This document shows positions 19,841 through 28,973 of a DNA stretch of 64,000 nt, in pieces. Both the position numbers and the translations under genes were made by a program. Position 1 is the stretch's first letter; each line of letters starts with the position of its first letter. A model generated the notes under the pieces. The model searched no databases. It saw nothing but the letters and a program-made list of their open reading frames with translations, and was not told the DNA's origin. This DNA is from Myxococcales bacterium (GTDB taxonomy: Bacteria; Myxococcota_A; UBA9042): assembly GCA_947491025.1 (NCBI GenBank), contig CANLIC010000003.1, positions 1-64,000 of the forward strand. Direction: 5' to 3'.

Positions 19841-20752
19841 TCACCCCTCCGGCTCGACGGGCGGGCGCAGCGGGTCGCCCCGCCAGTCGTCCCGGAGCAG
19901 CTGCGACAGCATGCGGTCGGCCAGCACGCGGCCCCCGGTCTGGCAGGGCGGGCAGTAGTTGGTCTCGCGGCCGCCTGCGACGACGCGCTGGATGGCGGCA
20001 CCGCAGCGCGGGCAGGGCATTCGATGCTTGCCGTGGACCGCCATCTCCGGCCTGAACGCTGTGACCTTGCTCGGAAACGCCTGCATGGCCTCGGCGCAGA
20101 GGCGGTCGCGCCAGGCGTCCATCGTCTGCTGGGTGGCGGCGAGCAAGGCGTCGGCGCGCGCATCGTCGAGGTCCTGGCAGCGCGAGAAGGGCGAGAGTTG
20201 GGCCTGCCAGGCGATCTCGTCGCCGTAGGCCCCGCCGATGCCGGCGAAGCGCCACGCCTCGGTCAGGGCCCGCTTGAGCGTCCGGCCGGGCGGTGCGCGC
20301 AGCCGCTCACGGAAGGCGACCTTGCCCGCCTCGCCGTGCAGGTCCAGCACCTCGAGCCCGCCGGCATCGAGCGCGCGCAGGGCGGCCTCGCCGTCCACGA
20401 CATGCAGGCTGGCCCGGCGTTCCTTGCCGGCCTCGTGCAGGACCAGGCTGCCCGCCTCGACATCGAGCGCCAGCAGGCGGCCCTGGCTACCGACGGCGGC
20501 CCCGCGCCGCTGCCAGTGCAACCGCCCGGCCAGCATCAGGTGCAGGACCAAGGCGGTGTCGCCGTCAAGGTCGATGACGACGCGCTTGCCGAGCCGCCGC
20601 AGCGCCGTGATGGGCCGCCCCGGGAGGTCGCTGAGGTCGCGCACCGAGCGGAGCAAAAAGGGTGAGCCGAGGCGCAGGCCGAGCAATGGCTTAGAGACCA
20701 GCCGAGGCCGCAGGGCGACGAGGTAGGCTTCGATGTCGGGCAACTCGGGCAT
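19841..20752 (-). CDS. Formamidopyrimidine-DNA glycosylase (Fpg/MutM family)
   Basis: 303 aa. It excises oxidised purines and nicks the abasic site. The start MPELPDIEAY gives the catalytic Pro2 and Glu3 after Met removal; ATG 20752 follows GAGG. Helix-two-turn-helix residues fall around 150-215 (RTLKRALTEAWRFAGIGGAYGDEI). The zinc finger is CPRCG and YCPPCQTGGR near the C-terminus, with a further 25 residues (LADRMLSQLLRDDW) typical of the longer Fpg subgroup. It is divergent from the desaturase gene, with palindromic sites between them. Confidence 0.9.
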   Translation of the reverse strand: MPELPDIEAYLVALRPRLVSKPLLGLRLGSPFLLRSVRDLSDLPGRPITALRRLGKRVVIDLDGDTALVLHLMLAGRLHWQRRGAAVGSQGRLLALDVEAGSLVLHEAGKERRASLHVVDGEAALRALDAGGLEVLDLHGEAGKVAFRERLRAPPGRTLKRALTEAWRFAGIGGAYGDEIAWQAQLSPFSRCQDLDDARADALLAATQQTMDAWRDRLCAEAMQAFPSKVTAFRPEMAVHGKHRMPCPRCGAAIQRVVAGGRETNYCPPCQTGGRVLADRMLSQLLRDDWRGDPLRPPVEPEG

Positions 20753-20798
20753 GGCCTCAGATCTCGGAGTAGCACGGGCTGCGCTCGGCCCGCCAGTC

Positions 20799-20866
20799 CA
20801 TCGACGGATGACGCGGCGCTCACGTCCGCGCCGTCGCTCCCCGCGGCGCCGGTCCATCGGCCGATG
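20799..20866. promoter_or_regulatory. Repeated palindromic sites in the fpg/desaturase divergent gap
   Basis: CATCGGCCGATG at 20855-20866 is a perfect 12-bp palindrome; CATCGACGGATG at 20799-20810 is a closely similar imperfect one, and both are preceded by GTC. The two sites are 56 bp apart (about five helical turns) in a 344-bp gap between divergent genes, a pattern expected of operator sites for one dimeric regulator. The rest of the gap (20753-21096) shows no gene. Confidence 0.35.
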
Positions 20867-21096
20867 CCGCTGCGCCGTCGCCGAGCGTCGTGCCGCCGGT
20901 GAACGCCAGCAGCCTGTAAAGCGTGCCGCGCGGGGCCGCGCTGTCGTCATCAAGCGCCAGGGGCCCGAGGTCGCAGGCTGCGGGGCGTCGGGGCGACAGG
21001 ATAGGCCGCGTCCGGCTGCGGCCCTCTGGTCAGCCGCGGCGACTGCGGGCATCGTGCCGCGGCGCCGCCTCACCCGAGCGGAGCGTCGAGGCCGAC

Positions 21097-22218
21097 ATGT
21101 CTGAAACCGCACTGGCCGACCAAGCCGCCGCGCCGAGCACCAGCGAGCCCGGCGCCGTCACACCCAACCAGCGCCGCGAGCTGCGCGAGGCGCTCAAGGC
21201 CGCCGGCGTCTTTGAGCGCGACCCCTGGCGGGCCTGGCGCAAGCTGGTGGTCCTGCTCGTCGGCGTGACGGCCCTGCTCGTCGCCGCGCTGTCCTCGCCG
21301 CACCCTGCGGGCCTTGCGCTGCTGCTGCCGGCGGCGGTGCTGCTGACCGCGGCGGCCATGCTCGGCCATGAGGGCGCGCACAAGAGCATGGCCTCCTCGG
21401 CGCGGCATAACGCCTGGATGCTGCACATCACGTTCCCCTTCATGAGCGGCCTCGGCGCGCACCACTGGAAGTGGAAGCACAACCAGCTCCACCACCCGCA
21501 CCCCAACGTGCCCGGCGTCGACTTCGACCTCCAGATGTGGCCGATGGCCAGCTATCCCGCCCAGGCCGCAGGCGCCGGGCCCGTGCGCCGCCTCTTCGTG
21601 CAGCACCTGCAGATGTGGCTGTTCTGGCCGCTGACGGCGCTGCTGCCGTACGCCATGCGCCTGAACTCCATCCGTATTCTACTGCGCAAGGCGCGCGCCG
21701 ACGGCGTCGACCGGGCCGTGCTGCTCGATGGCGGCTGCCTGCTCTGTCACTACACGCTCTGGCTCGTGGTACCGGCCCAATTCGTCGGGCTGCTGCCGGC
21801 GCTCGGCTTCTATGTGCTGCTGTGGAGCATGGTCGGCGTGCTGCTCTCGATGGTCTTTGCCCCGGCGCACATGGGCATGCCGGTGCAGCCCGACCACGGC
21901 GACGATTGGCTCGCCCAGCTGGAGACGACCCGCAACCTGCTCCTGCCGCGCTGGCTCTCTGCCTTGTTTATCGGCCTGGATCGCCAGGTCGAGCACCACC
22001 TCTTCCCCGGCGTCTCCCATTTCCAGCTCGGTCAGGCCGCGGTCATCACGCGGCAATGGGCGCAGCGCCACAAGCTGCCCTACCACGAGGTCGGCTATTG
22101 GCATGGCCTCGTCGACGCGACCCTGGAGCTCGGCAGAGTCGGCAGGGCGGTCGGCGCCGCGTCCTCGCCGCAAGCGCGCCCCACCGGCCTCGGCGATGTT
22201 CCCACCGTCGGCGCCTAA
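21097..22218 (+). CDS. Fatty acid desaturase
   Basis: 373 aa. An integral-membrane di-iron desaturase with all three His boxes: HEGAH (91-95), HHWKWKHNQLHH (122-133) and QVEHHLFP (297-304). Membrane helices lie at about 50-88 and 220-255. ATG 21097 follows GAGG at five bases. It introduces double bonds into acyl chains of lipids or CoA/ACP esters; QVEHH as the third box is typical of front-end and sphingolipid-type desaturases, so the exact substrate is open. A cytochrome b5 domain is not present. Confidence 0.9.
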   Translation: MSETALADQAAAPSTSEPGAVTPNQRRELREALKAAGVFERDPWRAWRKLVVLLVGVTALLVAALSSPHPAGLALLLPAAVLLTAAAMLGHEGAHKSMASSARHNAWMLHITFPFMSGLGAHHWKWKHNQLHHPHPNVPGVDFDLQMWPMASYPAQAAGAGPVRRLFVQHLQMWLFWPLTALLPYAMRLNSIRILLRKARADGVDRAVLLDGGCLLCHYTLWLVVPAQFVGLLPALGFYVLLWSMVGVLLSMVFAPAHMGMPVQPDHGDDWLAQLETTRNLLLPRWLSALFIGLDRQVEHHLFPGVSHFQLGQAAVITRQWAQRHKLPYHEVGYWHGLVDATLELGRVGRAVGAASSPQARPTGLGDVPTVGA

Positions 22219-22342
22219 GGCCGGTCAAGCGCATCCCGTCCTTCAAGCGTTTCCACCGTCGTTGACCCCAGCGGCAGGCCCCGGCACCCTCCATGGGCCC
22301 TGCAGCCGGCCTGCGCCGCGCGCCTGGGCCGAGGAGCTTGCC

Positions 22343-24511
22343 ATGCCCACGACCCTCAGGCGCCTCGATTGGCCCTCTGTCGCTGCCGCCCTGAGAGGGC
22401 GATTGCATCGCCTCAGCGCCTTCGCCTTCGCCTTCGCCCTCAGCTTGTTGGCGTGGCCAGCCACGCCGCAGGCCGCCGTGCCGGTGCAGGTCGCGGTCGA
22501 AGGCGCACTGCTGAGCTCCTCGGGCGTCCCGGCCGCAGACGGCAACTACAAGCTCACCTTTGCGCTCTATGCCAGCGCCAATGCCGTCGACCCGACCTGG
22601 AGCGAGCAGGCCTCCCTGCCGCTCGCCAAGGGCCGCTTTGTCCACGCCCTCGGCAGCGTCACGCCCTTGACGCCCGACCACGTCAGCGCGGCGACGGGCG
22701 GCTGGTTGGGTGTGCGCGTCGAGAGCGACGCCGAGCTGCCGCGCCAGCCGCTGCGCTCGGTCTCGACCGCCTTGCGCGCCGCGGTCGCCGAGGGCCTCGC
22801 CTGCACCGGCTGCGTCGCCGCAAACGCCATCGGTTTTGCCTATGCCGGCGCGGCGACCAAGGGCGGGCCCGCGCTTGACCTCGCCTGCAGCGGCTGCGTC
22901 GCGGTCGAAGAGATGAAGTTCGACGGTGACATCGACCTCGGCGGCCACAGCCTCAAGGGCAAGAACGCTTTGTTCTCTGGCGACATCACCGCCAAGACCG
23001 TGACCGCCGCGGCGCTGGTCGGCGACGGCAGCGCCCTCACCGGCGTCAAGGTCGCCGGCGGTTCTTGCAAGCAGGGCGAGATCGTCACCGGCGTTCAGAC
23101 CGATGGCAGCGTCGTCTGCGGCGCGGGGGCCGGCTCGAGCAACAGCGCGCTCGGTGGGATGATGACCACCGTCTTCACCGAGTCGGCCAAGGTCGCGGGC
23201 CTGCCGGCGCCGATCCCGGACAACACCGGCGCCCTCGGCCTCGCCCAGGCGGTGTTCGGCAAAGCCGGCGTCGCGATGACGATCGCCGTCGAGATCGCGC
23301 TGACCAACACCGATCTGTCGACCGTCGCCGTGGTGCTCCTGCCGCCCGACGACAAGAAGGTCGGCTATACCATCTGTGACCCCTGCGGCGACAAGGACGC
23401 CAAGTCCCTGAACCTCAAGCTCGACGCCAGCAGCAAGCTGAAGCTCGGCTCCCTGGCCACCGCCATCGGCAAGCCGCTCGACGGCACTTGGACGCTGCAG
23501 GTCCTCGACACCTCGTACTGCGTGGTGCAGGCGCCCGGGAACGCGAGCATTTGCGACGTCGCCAACAAGGGAGATGGCAAGATCACCGCGTTCACCGTCT
23601 CAGGAACGGTGACCTCGTCCCAGTCGGTCAAGGTCGGCGGCACCTTGCAGTTCGGCCAGCTGTCAGACGTGCCTTTCGCTTGCGAGCCCGTCCGCTCCGG
23701 CCACGCCTACTTCGACACCAAGCTCGGCAAGCTGCGCTACTGCGATGGCAAGGCCTGGCGGGCCCTGACCGACTCCTGCGGCAACGGCATCGTCGAGACC
23801 GGCGAGTCCTGCGACGACGGCAATCAGATCGACGCCGCCGGCTGCAGCGCCACCTGCGAGGCGTTTGTCGGCTTTGCCAAGGCCAAGCCGGTCAAGAGCT
23901 GCCTCGACCTGCTGCAGCAAGCGCAGGCCGCCAACATTTCGGTCGCCGACGGCGCCCGCTGGCTCGACCCCGATGGCGGCAACACCGACAACGCCTTCAA
24001 GGCCTACTGCGATATGACGACCGACGGCGGCGGCTGGACGCTGGTGCTCAAGACCGGCGACGGCGGCGGACACGACTGGTCCAAGGGCGACCAGAACTCC
24101 AGCGCGCTGGACAACCTCGGCGCACTCTCCTCCAACAACCACGCCAAGTTCTCCGACAGCGTAATGAACGCCATCAAGGAGGCCATCGTCCGCCCTGGCG
24201 ACAGCATCGCGGTCCGCATGCACGAGTCGCAGGGCTACAACGTCAAGAAGTTCGGCAAGTACTCCTGCAAGCTCTGCACCAGCTACGCCGACGCGTGCGA
24301 CGCGGACTGCGTCTTTGGCACCGCCACCTGGTCCGCGACGCCGACCTGGACCGACCTCGCCAATGGCGACGACTGGAAGTTCTACCTCGGCGCCGCCAAC
24401 GTTGGCGCCGCGCGCGGCTTCGAGCGCATGAGCCTCTACGGCCGCGGCAGCTGCGCCTTCCACTATGGCTGGGTGGGCGATTGCCTCGCCGGCACGATGT
24501 GGGTGCGCTGA
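22343..24511 (+). CDS. Secreted P-domain / DUF4215 / fibrinogen-C-like protein
   Basis: 722 aa from an ATG with GAGGAG six bases upstream. A Sec signal (AFAFAFALSLLAWPATPQA-A) is followed by an early beta region, paired Cys motifs (ACTGCVA, ACSGCVA), and at residues about 273-426 a proprotein-convertase P-domain-like region (IPDNTGALGLAQAVF, DGTWTLQVLDT, KITAFTVSG). A DUF4215 module (CGNGIVETGESCDDGN) falls at 478-506. The C-terminus (about 510-722) is fibrinogen-C/intelectin-like (FKAYCDMTTDGGGWTLVLK). No catalytic domain is seen, so it is probably an adhesive, glycan-binding or surface-attachment protein. Confidence 0.78.
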   Translation: MPTTLRRLDWPSVAAALRGRLHRLSAFAFAFALSLLAWPATPQAAVPVQVAVEGALLSSSGVPAADGNYKLTFALYASANAVDPTWSEQASLPLAKGRFVHALGSVTPLTPDHVSAATGGWLGVRVESDAELPRQPLRSVSTALRAAVAEGLACTGCVAANAIGFAYAGAATKGGPALDLACSGCVAVEEMKFDGDIDLGGHSLKGKNALFSGDITAKTVTAAALVGDGSALTGVKVAGGSCKQGEIVTGVQTDGSVVCGAGAGSSNSALGGMMTTVFTESAKVAGLPAPIPDNTGALGLAQAVFGKAGVAMTIAVEIALTNTDLSTVAVVLLPPDDKKVGYTICDPCGDKDAKSLNLKLDASSKLKLGSLATAIGKPLDGTWTLQVLDTSYCVVQAPGNASICDVANKGDGKITAFTVSGTVTSSQSVKVGGTLQFGQLSDVPFACEPVRSGHAYFDTKLGKLRYCDGKAWRALTDSCGNGIVETGESCDDGNQIDAAGCSATCEAFVGFAKAKPVKSCLDLLQQAQAANISVADGARWLDPDGGNTDNAFKAYCDMTTDGGGWTLVLKTGDGGGHDWSKGDQNSSALDNLGALSSNNHAKFSDSVMNAIKEAIVRPGDSIAVRMHESQGYNVKKFGKYSCKLCTSYADACDADCVFGTATWSATPTWTDLANGDDWKFYLGAANVGAARGFERMSLYGRGSCAFHYGWVGDCLAGTMWVR

Positions 24512-24542
24512 AGCGGAGTTGCCCGTCACGTGGCGCCGCTTC
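24510..24542. terminator. Candidate hairpin terminator between convergent genes
   Basis: GAAGCGG at 24510-24516 is complementary to CCGCTTC at 24536-24542, with a 19-nt loop, in the 48-bp gap between convergent stops. It has no T tract; I rate it as a possible bidirectional terminator. Confidence 0.33.
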
Positions 24543-24559
24543 CGACGCAAGGCCAGCCC

Positions 24560-25012
24560 TCAGTAGCCGATGCCGCGCGCCATCAGCGTCGCCAGCAGGG
24601 CGATGACGAGGACCAGCGCGGTCTCGATCGCCGAGATGACGCCGATCCAGCCGCCGTGGTGGTAGGCGGGTGGTCGTCCGCGGGCGGCGGCGACGCGCCA
24701 ACCGATGAGCACCACCATCGGCGCGAGCTCAAGGGCAAAGGTGACGCCCAGGACCGTCATCTTGGCCCAAAACAGGCCATGACCGTCGTAGAACGCCCAG
24801 GGTTTGTCGGTGCCGCCGAGCGCTCGCCAGAGGCCGGAGCCTAGCCAGGTCAGGGCCGAGATGCCCCAGAGGTTGTCGGCATAGAGCGCCTTCGCCGCCC
24901 GCTCAGGCGTCGTCGGGCCGCCGGCAAGGGCCCGCCAGCGCAGAAAGATCGCCGGCAGCCCGATGGCCAGCGAGAGCACGTGGATGTACGAAGCCAGCGC
25001 CGCGCTCCACAT
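24560..25012 (-). CDS. DUF2214 family membrane protein
   Basis: 150 aa from ATG 25012 with GGGAGG upstream. About four membrane helices carry DUF2214 features: a first helix with an early His (ASYIHVLSLAIGLPAIFLR), then ALYADNLWGISALTWLGSGLWR and FWAKMTVLGVTFALELAPM. The conserved A-D-x-x-W-G and F-W-x-K-M elements support the family. No biochemical function is established for the family; the embedded His and Asp suggest heme or proton chemistry but this is speculation. Another small membrane gene lies immediately upstream on the same strand. Confidence 0.72.
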   Translation of the reverse strand: MWSAALASYIHVLSLAIGLPAIFLRWRALAGGPTTPERAAKALYADNLWGISALTWLGSGLWRALGGTDKPWAFYDGHGLFWAKMTVLGVTFALELAPMVVLIGWRVAAARGRPPAYHHGGWIGVISAIETALVLVIALLATLMARGIGY

Positions 25013-25059
25013 GTCGCCTCCCACCGTCGGCTCTTTGGCCAAGTCACCGCGCTGAGGGA

Positions 25060-25479
25060 CTAGGCGCTGGCCTTGGGCGCGCCGAGGCGCTGACCCAGCC
25101 AGGCCATCGGCAGGTACGCCGCCAGCAGGTCGAGCGCGATGAACCACCACGGCGCTGGGATCATCATGGACGCGGCGATGCCGCCGAGCAGGAAGAAGCC
25201 GCCGATGCCGAGGGCGAGCGCAAAGGGACGGGTCGCCGCCAGGCGGGCAGCAAGGGCTGCGCCGGCCAGCGTACCGAGGGCGTGAGCCAGCCATGGCACG
25301 GCGAAGTTCAGCGGCCCAAACAGGTGCATGTGGGCGGCAATGGAGGCCGGGTCCTGCGGGTCCATCCCTGCCGGCGGCGGGACCAGCGCGTTGCCGGCCA
25401 TAACGATGGTCATGTTGACGACGCTACCGGCGACCAGACCGCCGACGACCGCCAGGATGTTCTTGACCACAGGTCCCAT
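25060..25479 (-). CDS. Small conserved four-helix membrane protein
   Basis: 139 aa; ATG 25479 has GGAGG five bases upstream. Four membrane segments: KNILAVVGGLVAGSVVNMTI, FAVPWLAHALGTLAGAALAA, FALALGIGGFFLLGGIAA and WFIALDLLAAYLPMAWLG. The motifs VPPPAGMDPQDPASI and HLFGPLNF recur in a widespread uncharacterised membrane family that I recognise only by pattern. No function is known to me. It is probably co-transcribed with the DUF2214 gene 47 bp downstream. Confidence 0.72.
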   Translation of the reverse strand: MGPVVKNILAVVGGLVAGSVVNMTIVMAGNALVPPPAGMDPQDPASIAAHMHLFGPLNFAVPWLAHALGTLAGAALAARLAATRPFALALGIGGFFLLGGIAASMMIPAPWWFIALDLLAAYLPMAWLGQRLGAPKASA

Positions 25480-25956
25480 CAGGTCCTCCGAGGCGGGGCC
25501 GCGGCGCTCCCTGCGCCAGGCGCGCGGGACACTGCCTTCGGCGTCCATGGGTTGGGACGATGGAGAGGCGGGTTGTCGCTGTCAAGGAGCTTCCCCGCGT
25601 GCTGGCGCGGATCTGCACAGCACACGCGCGGCGACCTCCCTAGCGATGGCGCGGCCCCGGCGAAACGGAAGCGGCGTTTGTCGCGCACCGGGTACCGACT
25701 GCTGGGTAGCCAAGGGAGGCTCGTCGCTTGCGTCTGCAGCCGAACACGCGGTCGCGCAGCGCGGCGGGCGTCGGGTACGGCCCTCAGGGCCCTCGCGCCG
25801 ACTCGGGCCGCTCGCGACGATTCCAGCGTGGCCTTGCCTCGGGCCGAGGACCTGCGTCGACCTGCAGCCTTGCAGCGCCTTGCCGCCGCTGAGCTTCAGG
25901 TCGGGCCCGACCACGACGATGGCGCTGGCGACGGCCCCCTGCTGGGCCGCCGGCAT
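25480..25956. other. 477-bp gap with no convincing gene
   Basis: This gap lies between the stop of the large exported protein and the start of the small membrane gene. A 124-codon minus-strand reading frame exists from 25956 but has no Shine-Dalgarno and no recognisable pattern. The promoter of the two downstream membrane genes should be here, but I cannot pick a box by eye. Confidence 0.5.
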
Positions 25957-28122
25957 CTATCCGCTGCCCTTGAGCCCGTCCGCGTCCCGCACCAGCAGCG
26001 CCAGCCCGCCGCTCGGCAGTGGCAAGGCAAAGGCGGACCGTCCGCCGGGCCAGCAGGCCTCCGCAGCGATGGTGCCCTTGTCGTCCAGGCGCTGCACCAG
26101 CACCTCGGGTTGGCCTTTGACGACCGTGCAGCGATCGTGCGACGTCGCCGCCACCCAGCGCTGACCGGCAGCGTCGATGGCGAATCCCACGGCCCGTTGG
26201 GTGATCATCGGCGTATGGGTCGCCCACACCGCCGCATCGGCGACGATCGGCGTCTTCACCTCGACCGTCGCCTGCAGCTCGCCGACCTTCTGGTTGACGA
26301 GCCCGCCGCGCAGCCATCCCCACGCGTAGAGCGATTGGCCGGCGTCGGTGCCCGCGCTGAGCCGGTGCATCGCGGCGCCGCCGAACGTCATCCGGTAGAT
26401 GCGCCGAGGCTCGAGCTGCAGCGTGCAATCGGCCTGGCACCGCACGTCGAGCTCGGGCAGCAGCACGTCGTCCTTGGCGCCGAGGTCATCGCCTGCCACC
26501 ACCTGCATCGAGAGCGCGTGCGTCGGCGCCCCGTCTTGGCCGAAGTCGTACTCCAGCTTCGGATTGGACCATCCGGCGATGAGGGCGTAGCTGCCGCCTG
26601 GGCCGACCCGACCGCGCGGCAGGTCGTGCTCGTATTGCGAAATTTCGAGGCCGATGTACTCCGTCTGCGGCAGGCCGCCGGCGGTGGCGCCGCCATGATC
26701 GGTGCCGAGGCGGTAGGTCCAGCTGGCGGGGATGCCGCTGGCGTCGAGCGTGATGTCCAGGTGACCGCCGCCGTTGGCCTTGCGCGTCGGCAGCGTCATC
26801 ACGTGCAAGTGACCCTTGGCGTCGAACGCGAGATCGAACGCCAGCCCTGGACCCAGCGCCGTCTCCTGCCAGCTGCCATCGGGCCGCTCGACGAAGTGGC
26901 TGAGCTCGTCGTATCCGCGCGTCAGCGAGTTCTCCTCGGGGGTCCACTTGGGTGGGTGCGCGGTGGTGACCATGTGCACGCGGCCGGCCTTGTCGTAGGC
27001 CAAAAGGCCGCGCTTGCTGGCGACCCCATCCCAATCGACGCCTGGGTCCCAGGCCGCGAAGTCGCGGGCGCCGGCCTTGGACTCGCGCAGCACTTTGCCG
27101 CCGTTGAGCAAGACGAGGCGCCCCTCGGGATCGAAGAGCAGGTCGATGTCGGGTGGGATCAGCGACTGGTTCTTGCTGGCGATGGCGTCCTGCCAGGCGC
27201 CGTCGACCTCCTCCCAGGCGCTGCGCAAGCCAGCGCCGACGAGGACGACGCCGGTCATCCCCTGCAGTTCGCCGCCGCGCCCCGGACGGACCGCCAGCTG
27301 CAGCTCGGTGTGGATGCCTGGCTCCTTCTGACCCGTCGCCACGACCTCCTTGCGCAGCGAGGCCGGATCGGCGGGGTCGAAGCCGTAAAGCTCGAGGACG
27401 CCGCCGGGGGCCAGCCGAGCCGCCCACACCGTGCCTTTCTCGTCGCCGACCAAGGCGTGGGCGCCCGGCAAAGCGACGAGGGCGATGGGACCGCAGACAT
27501 CGGCCCGCGTGCTCAGCAGCGGCAGCTCCGGCCCGGCCATGTGCAGATCGCCCGCGGCGTCCCACCCAAAGGCTGTATAGCCCCCGCCTGGGCTTTGGAG
27601 GTCGCCCGGACCGTGGCAACGCGCTCTGCGCTCAAAGTTGGTCTGCTGGCCGAATCCCCCACCTTTGAGCGCCAGCTCGGCGTCTGTCGCCGCCAGGATC
27701 TCGATCGCCTGCGCCGGCAGCTTGTCCGCCCCGGCGACCGCGTCCGGCTGCAGCTCCACGCGCCCCTCGCGGACCCGAAAGGTACCGGTCTGTGGCCAGC
27801 TCTGCCCCGGCACCAGCCAGAGGTAGGCGTCGGCCCGGCTGCTGCGTGGGTCTTGGGCCATCAACGAGAAGTAGCCATAGCTGCCGAGCGCCGCCTTCGG
27901 CATCTGGACCCAGTGGCCGTAGAGGTCAGAGGCCTTGAGCGTGCCCGGCGTCCGCGGCGTGCCGCGCAGGCCCATCGCTTGGGCGCTGGCGGCGGCCTCG
28001 GCTTGCTCGCCAGCGTCGTCGCTGCAGTCGGAGCCAAGCGTGGCCGCGATGGGTAGCACCATGGCGAGGCCGATCTCGGCCGACGCGAGACGGCGCGGAA
28101 GGCAACGTGCGTGCGCTGGCAT
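25957..28122 (-). CDS. Large exported protein of unknown function (propeller-like)
   Basis: 721 aa from ATG 28122. The N-terminus is positively charged then hydrophobic (PRRLASAEIGLAMVLPIAATL) with a Cys at the end of the segment (GSDC), so it is exported and possibly lipid-anchored through a non-standard lipobox. The mature part is rich in short repeated phrases of the beta-propeller kind: FGWDAAGDLHMAGPEL, VGDEKGTVWAARL, VLLNGGKVLRES, FDAKGHLHVMTLP and FAIDAAGQRWVAAT. A C-terminal pair of cysteines occurs in VRCQADCTLQLEP. The D-A-x-G-x-x-H/W pattern suggests six or more blades. No catalytic motif is recognised. Confidence 0.68.
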   Translation of the reverse strand: MPAHARCLPRRLASAEIGLAMVLPIAATLGSDCSDDAGEQAEAAASAQAMGLRGTPRTPGTLKASDLYGHWVQMPKAALGSYGYFSLMAQDPRSSRADAYLWLVPGQSWPQTGTFRVREGRVELQPDAVAGADKLPAQAIEILAATDAELALKGGGFGQQTNFERRARCHGPGDLQSPGGGYTAFGWDAAGDLHMAGPELPLLSTRADVCGPIALVALPGAHALVGDEKGTVWAARLAPGGVLELYGFDPADPASLRKEVVATGQKEPGIHTELQLAVRPGRGGELQGMTGVVLVGAGLRSAWEEVDGAWQDAIASKNQSLIPPDIDLLFDPEGRLVLLNGGKVLRESKAGARDFAAWDPGVDWDGVASKRGLLAYDKAGRVHMVTTAHPPKWTPEENSLTRGYDELSHFVERPDGSWQETALGPGLAFDLAFDAKGHLHVMTLPTRKANGGGHLDITLDASGIPASWTYRLGTDHGGATAGGLPQTEYIGLEISQYEHDLPRGRVGPGGSYALIAGWSNPKLEYDFGQDGAPTHALSMQVVAGDDLGAKDDVLLPELDVRCQADCTLQLEPRRIYRMTFGGAAMHRLSAGTDAGQSLYAWGWLRGGLVNQKVGELQATVEVKTPIVADAAVWATHTPMITQRAVGFAIDAAGQRWVAATSHDRCTVVKGQPEVLVQRLDDKGTIAAEACWPGGRSAFALPLPSGGLALLVRDADGLKGSG

Positions 28123-28262
28123 GTCGTCCGGTGCTCCCTGGCTGCGGCGAGGTCGTTGGGACCGCGATGGGTAATCGTGCGGACCTCGGCCTCGGTCGGC
28201 GAGGGCAGACGCGCGGCGGCAGGCGGCGATCTGAAAGCCACGGTCGAGCGCGCGGCGCTGGC

Positions 28263-28973
28263 TTAGCGCGTTTCGGTCGGCGTCGTCATCGCAGTCGCCG
28301 CCCCGGGGCCGACGCCGTCTGCCTCGACCCCGCCCGCCACCAGCCCCACCACCCGCGCCGCGAGGCCGGCCACGTCGGCCAGCTCGTGGGTCACGATCAA
28401 GGTCGGGATGTCCAAGCCGCGCAGCAGGCCGCCGAGATCGGCGACCAACGCCGCCCGCAGCGGGCGATCGAGGGCCGAGAACGGCTCGTCGAGCAGCAGG
28501 ACCCGCGGCCGCGCCGCCAGCGCCCGCGCCAGCGCCACTCGCTGCGCCTCGCCGCCCGAGAGCGTCGGCACGCGGCGCTCGGCCAGGTGCTCGGCCCGCA
28601 CCCGCCGCAGCCAATCCCGGGCCTCGTCGCGGCCGCGCCGGCGGTCGGCGATGCCATAGGCGACGTTGTCTTGCACCGAGAGGTGCGGAAAGAGCGCCAA
28701 CGACTGGAAGACCAGGCCGACGCCGCGGCGATGCGGGGCCGTGTGGACACCGAGCGCGACGTCGTCCAGCGCTGCGCCGTCCAGCCGAATGTGCCCAGCG
28801 CTAAGGGGCACGAGCCCGGCGATGGCAGAGAGCAGCGTCGACTTGCCGGCGCCGGACGGGCCGACGATTGCGGTGACGCCACGCTCGAACGCGAGCTCGA
28901 CCTCCAGGCGCGGCCGCTGGCCGACGGCGCCGTCGACCCGGATGGCAACCTCGAGCGCGCCGCTAAAAGCCAT
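28263..28973 (-). CDS. modC: Molybdate-type ABC transporter ATPase (ModC), lacking the C-terminal Mop/TOBE domain
   Basis: 236 aa. Complete ABC ATPase: Walker A GPSGAGKST, Q-loop VFQSLALFPHLSV, signature LSGGEAQRVALARAL, Walker B VLLLDEPFSALD and H-loop VTHE. The E. coli ModC has about 350 residues with a C-terminal oxyanion-sensing Mop/TOBE domain; here the protein ends soon after the H-loop, so that regulation is missing. It overlaps modB by 11 nt and powers uptake of molybdate, or possibly tungstate. Confidence 0.88.
   Translation of the reverse strand: MAFSGALEVAIRVDGAVGQRPRLEVELAFERGVTAIVGPSGAGKSTLLSAIAGLVPLSAGHIRLDGAALDDVALGVHTAPHRRGVGLVFQSLALFPHLSVQDNVAYGIADRRRGRDEARDWLRRVRAEHLAERRVPTLSGGEAQRVALARALAARPRVLLLDEPFSALDRPLRAALVADLGGLLRGLDIPTLIVTHELADVAGLAARVVGLVAGGVEADGVGPGAATAMTTPTETR

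Noticed and set aside
25582..25956. 124-codon minus-strand frame abutting the stop of the large exported protein
   Set aside because: No Shine-Dalgarno, no pattern and biased composition; left as non-coding.
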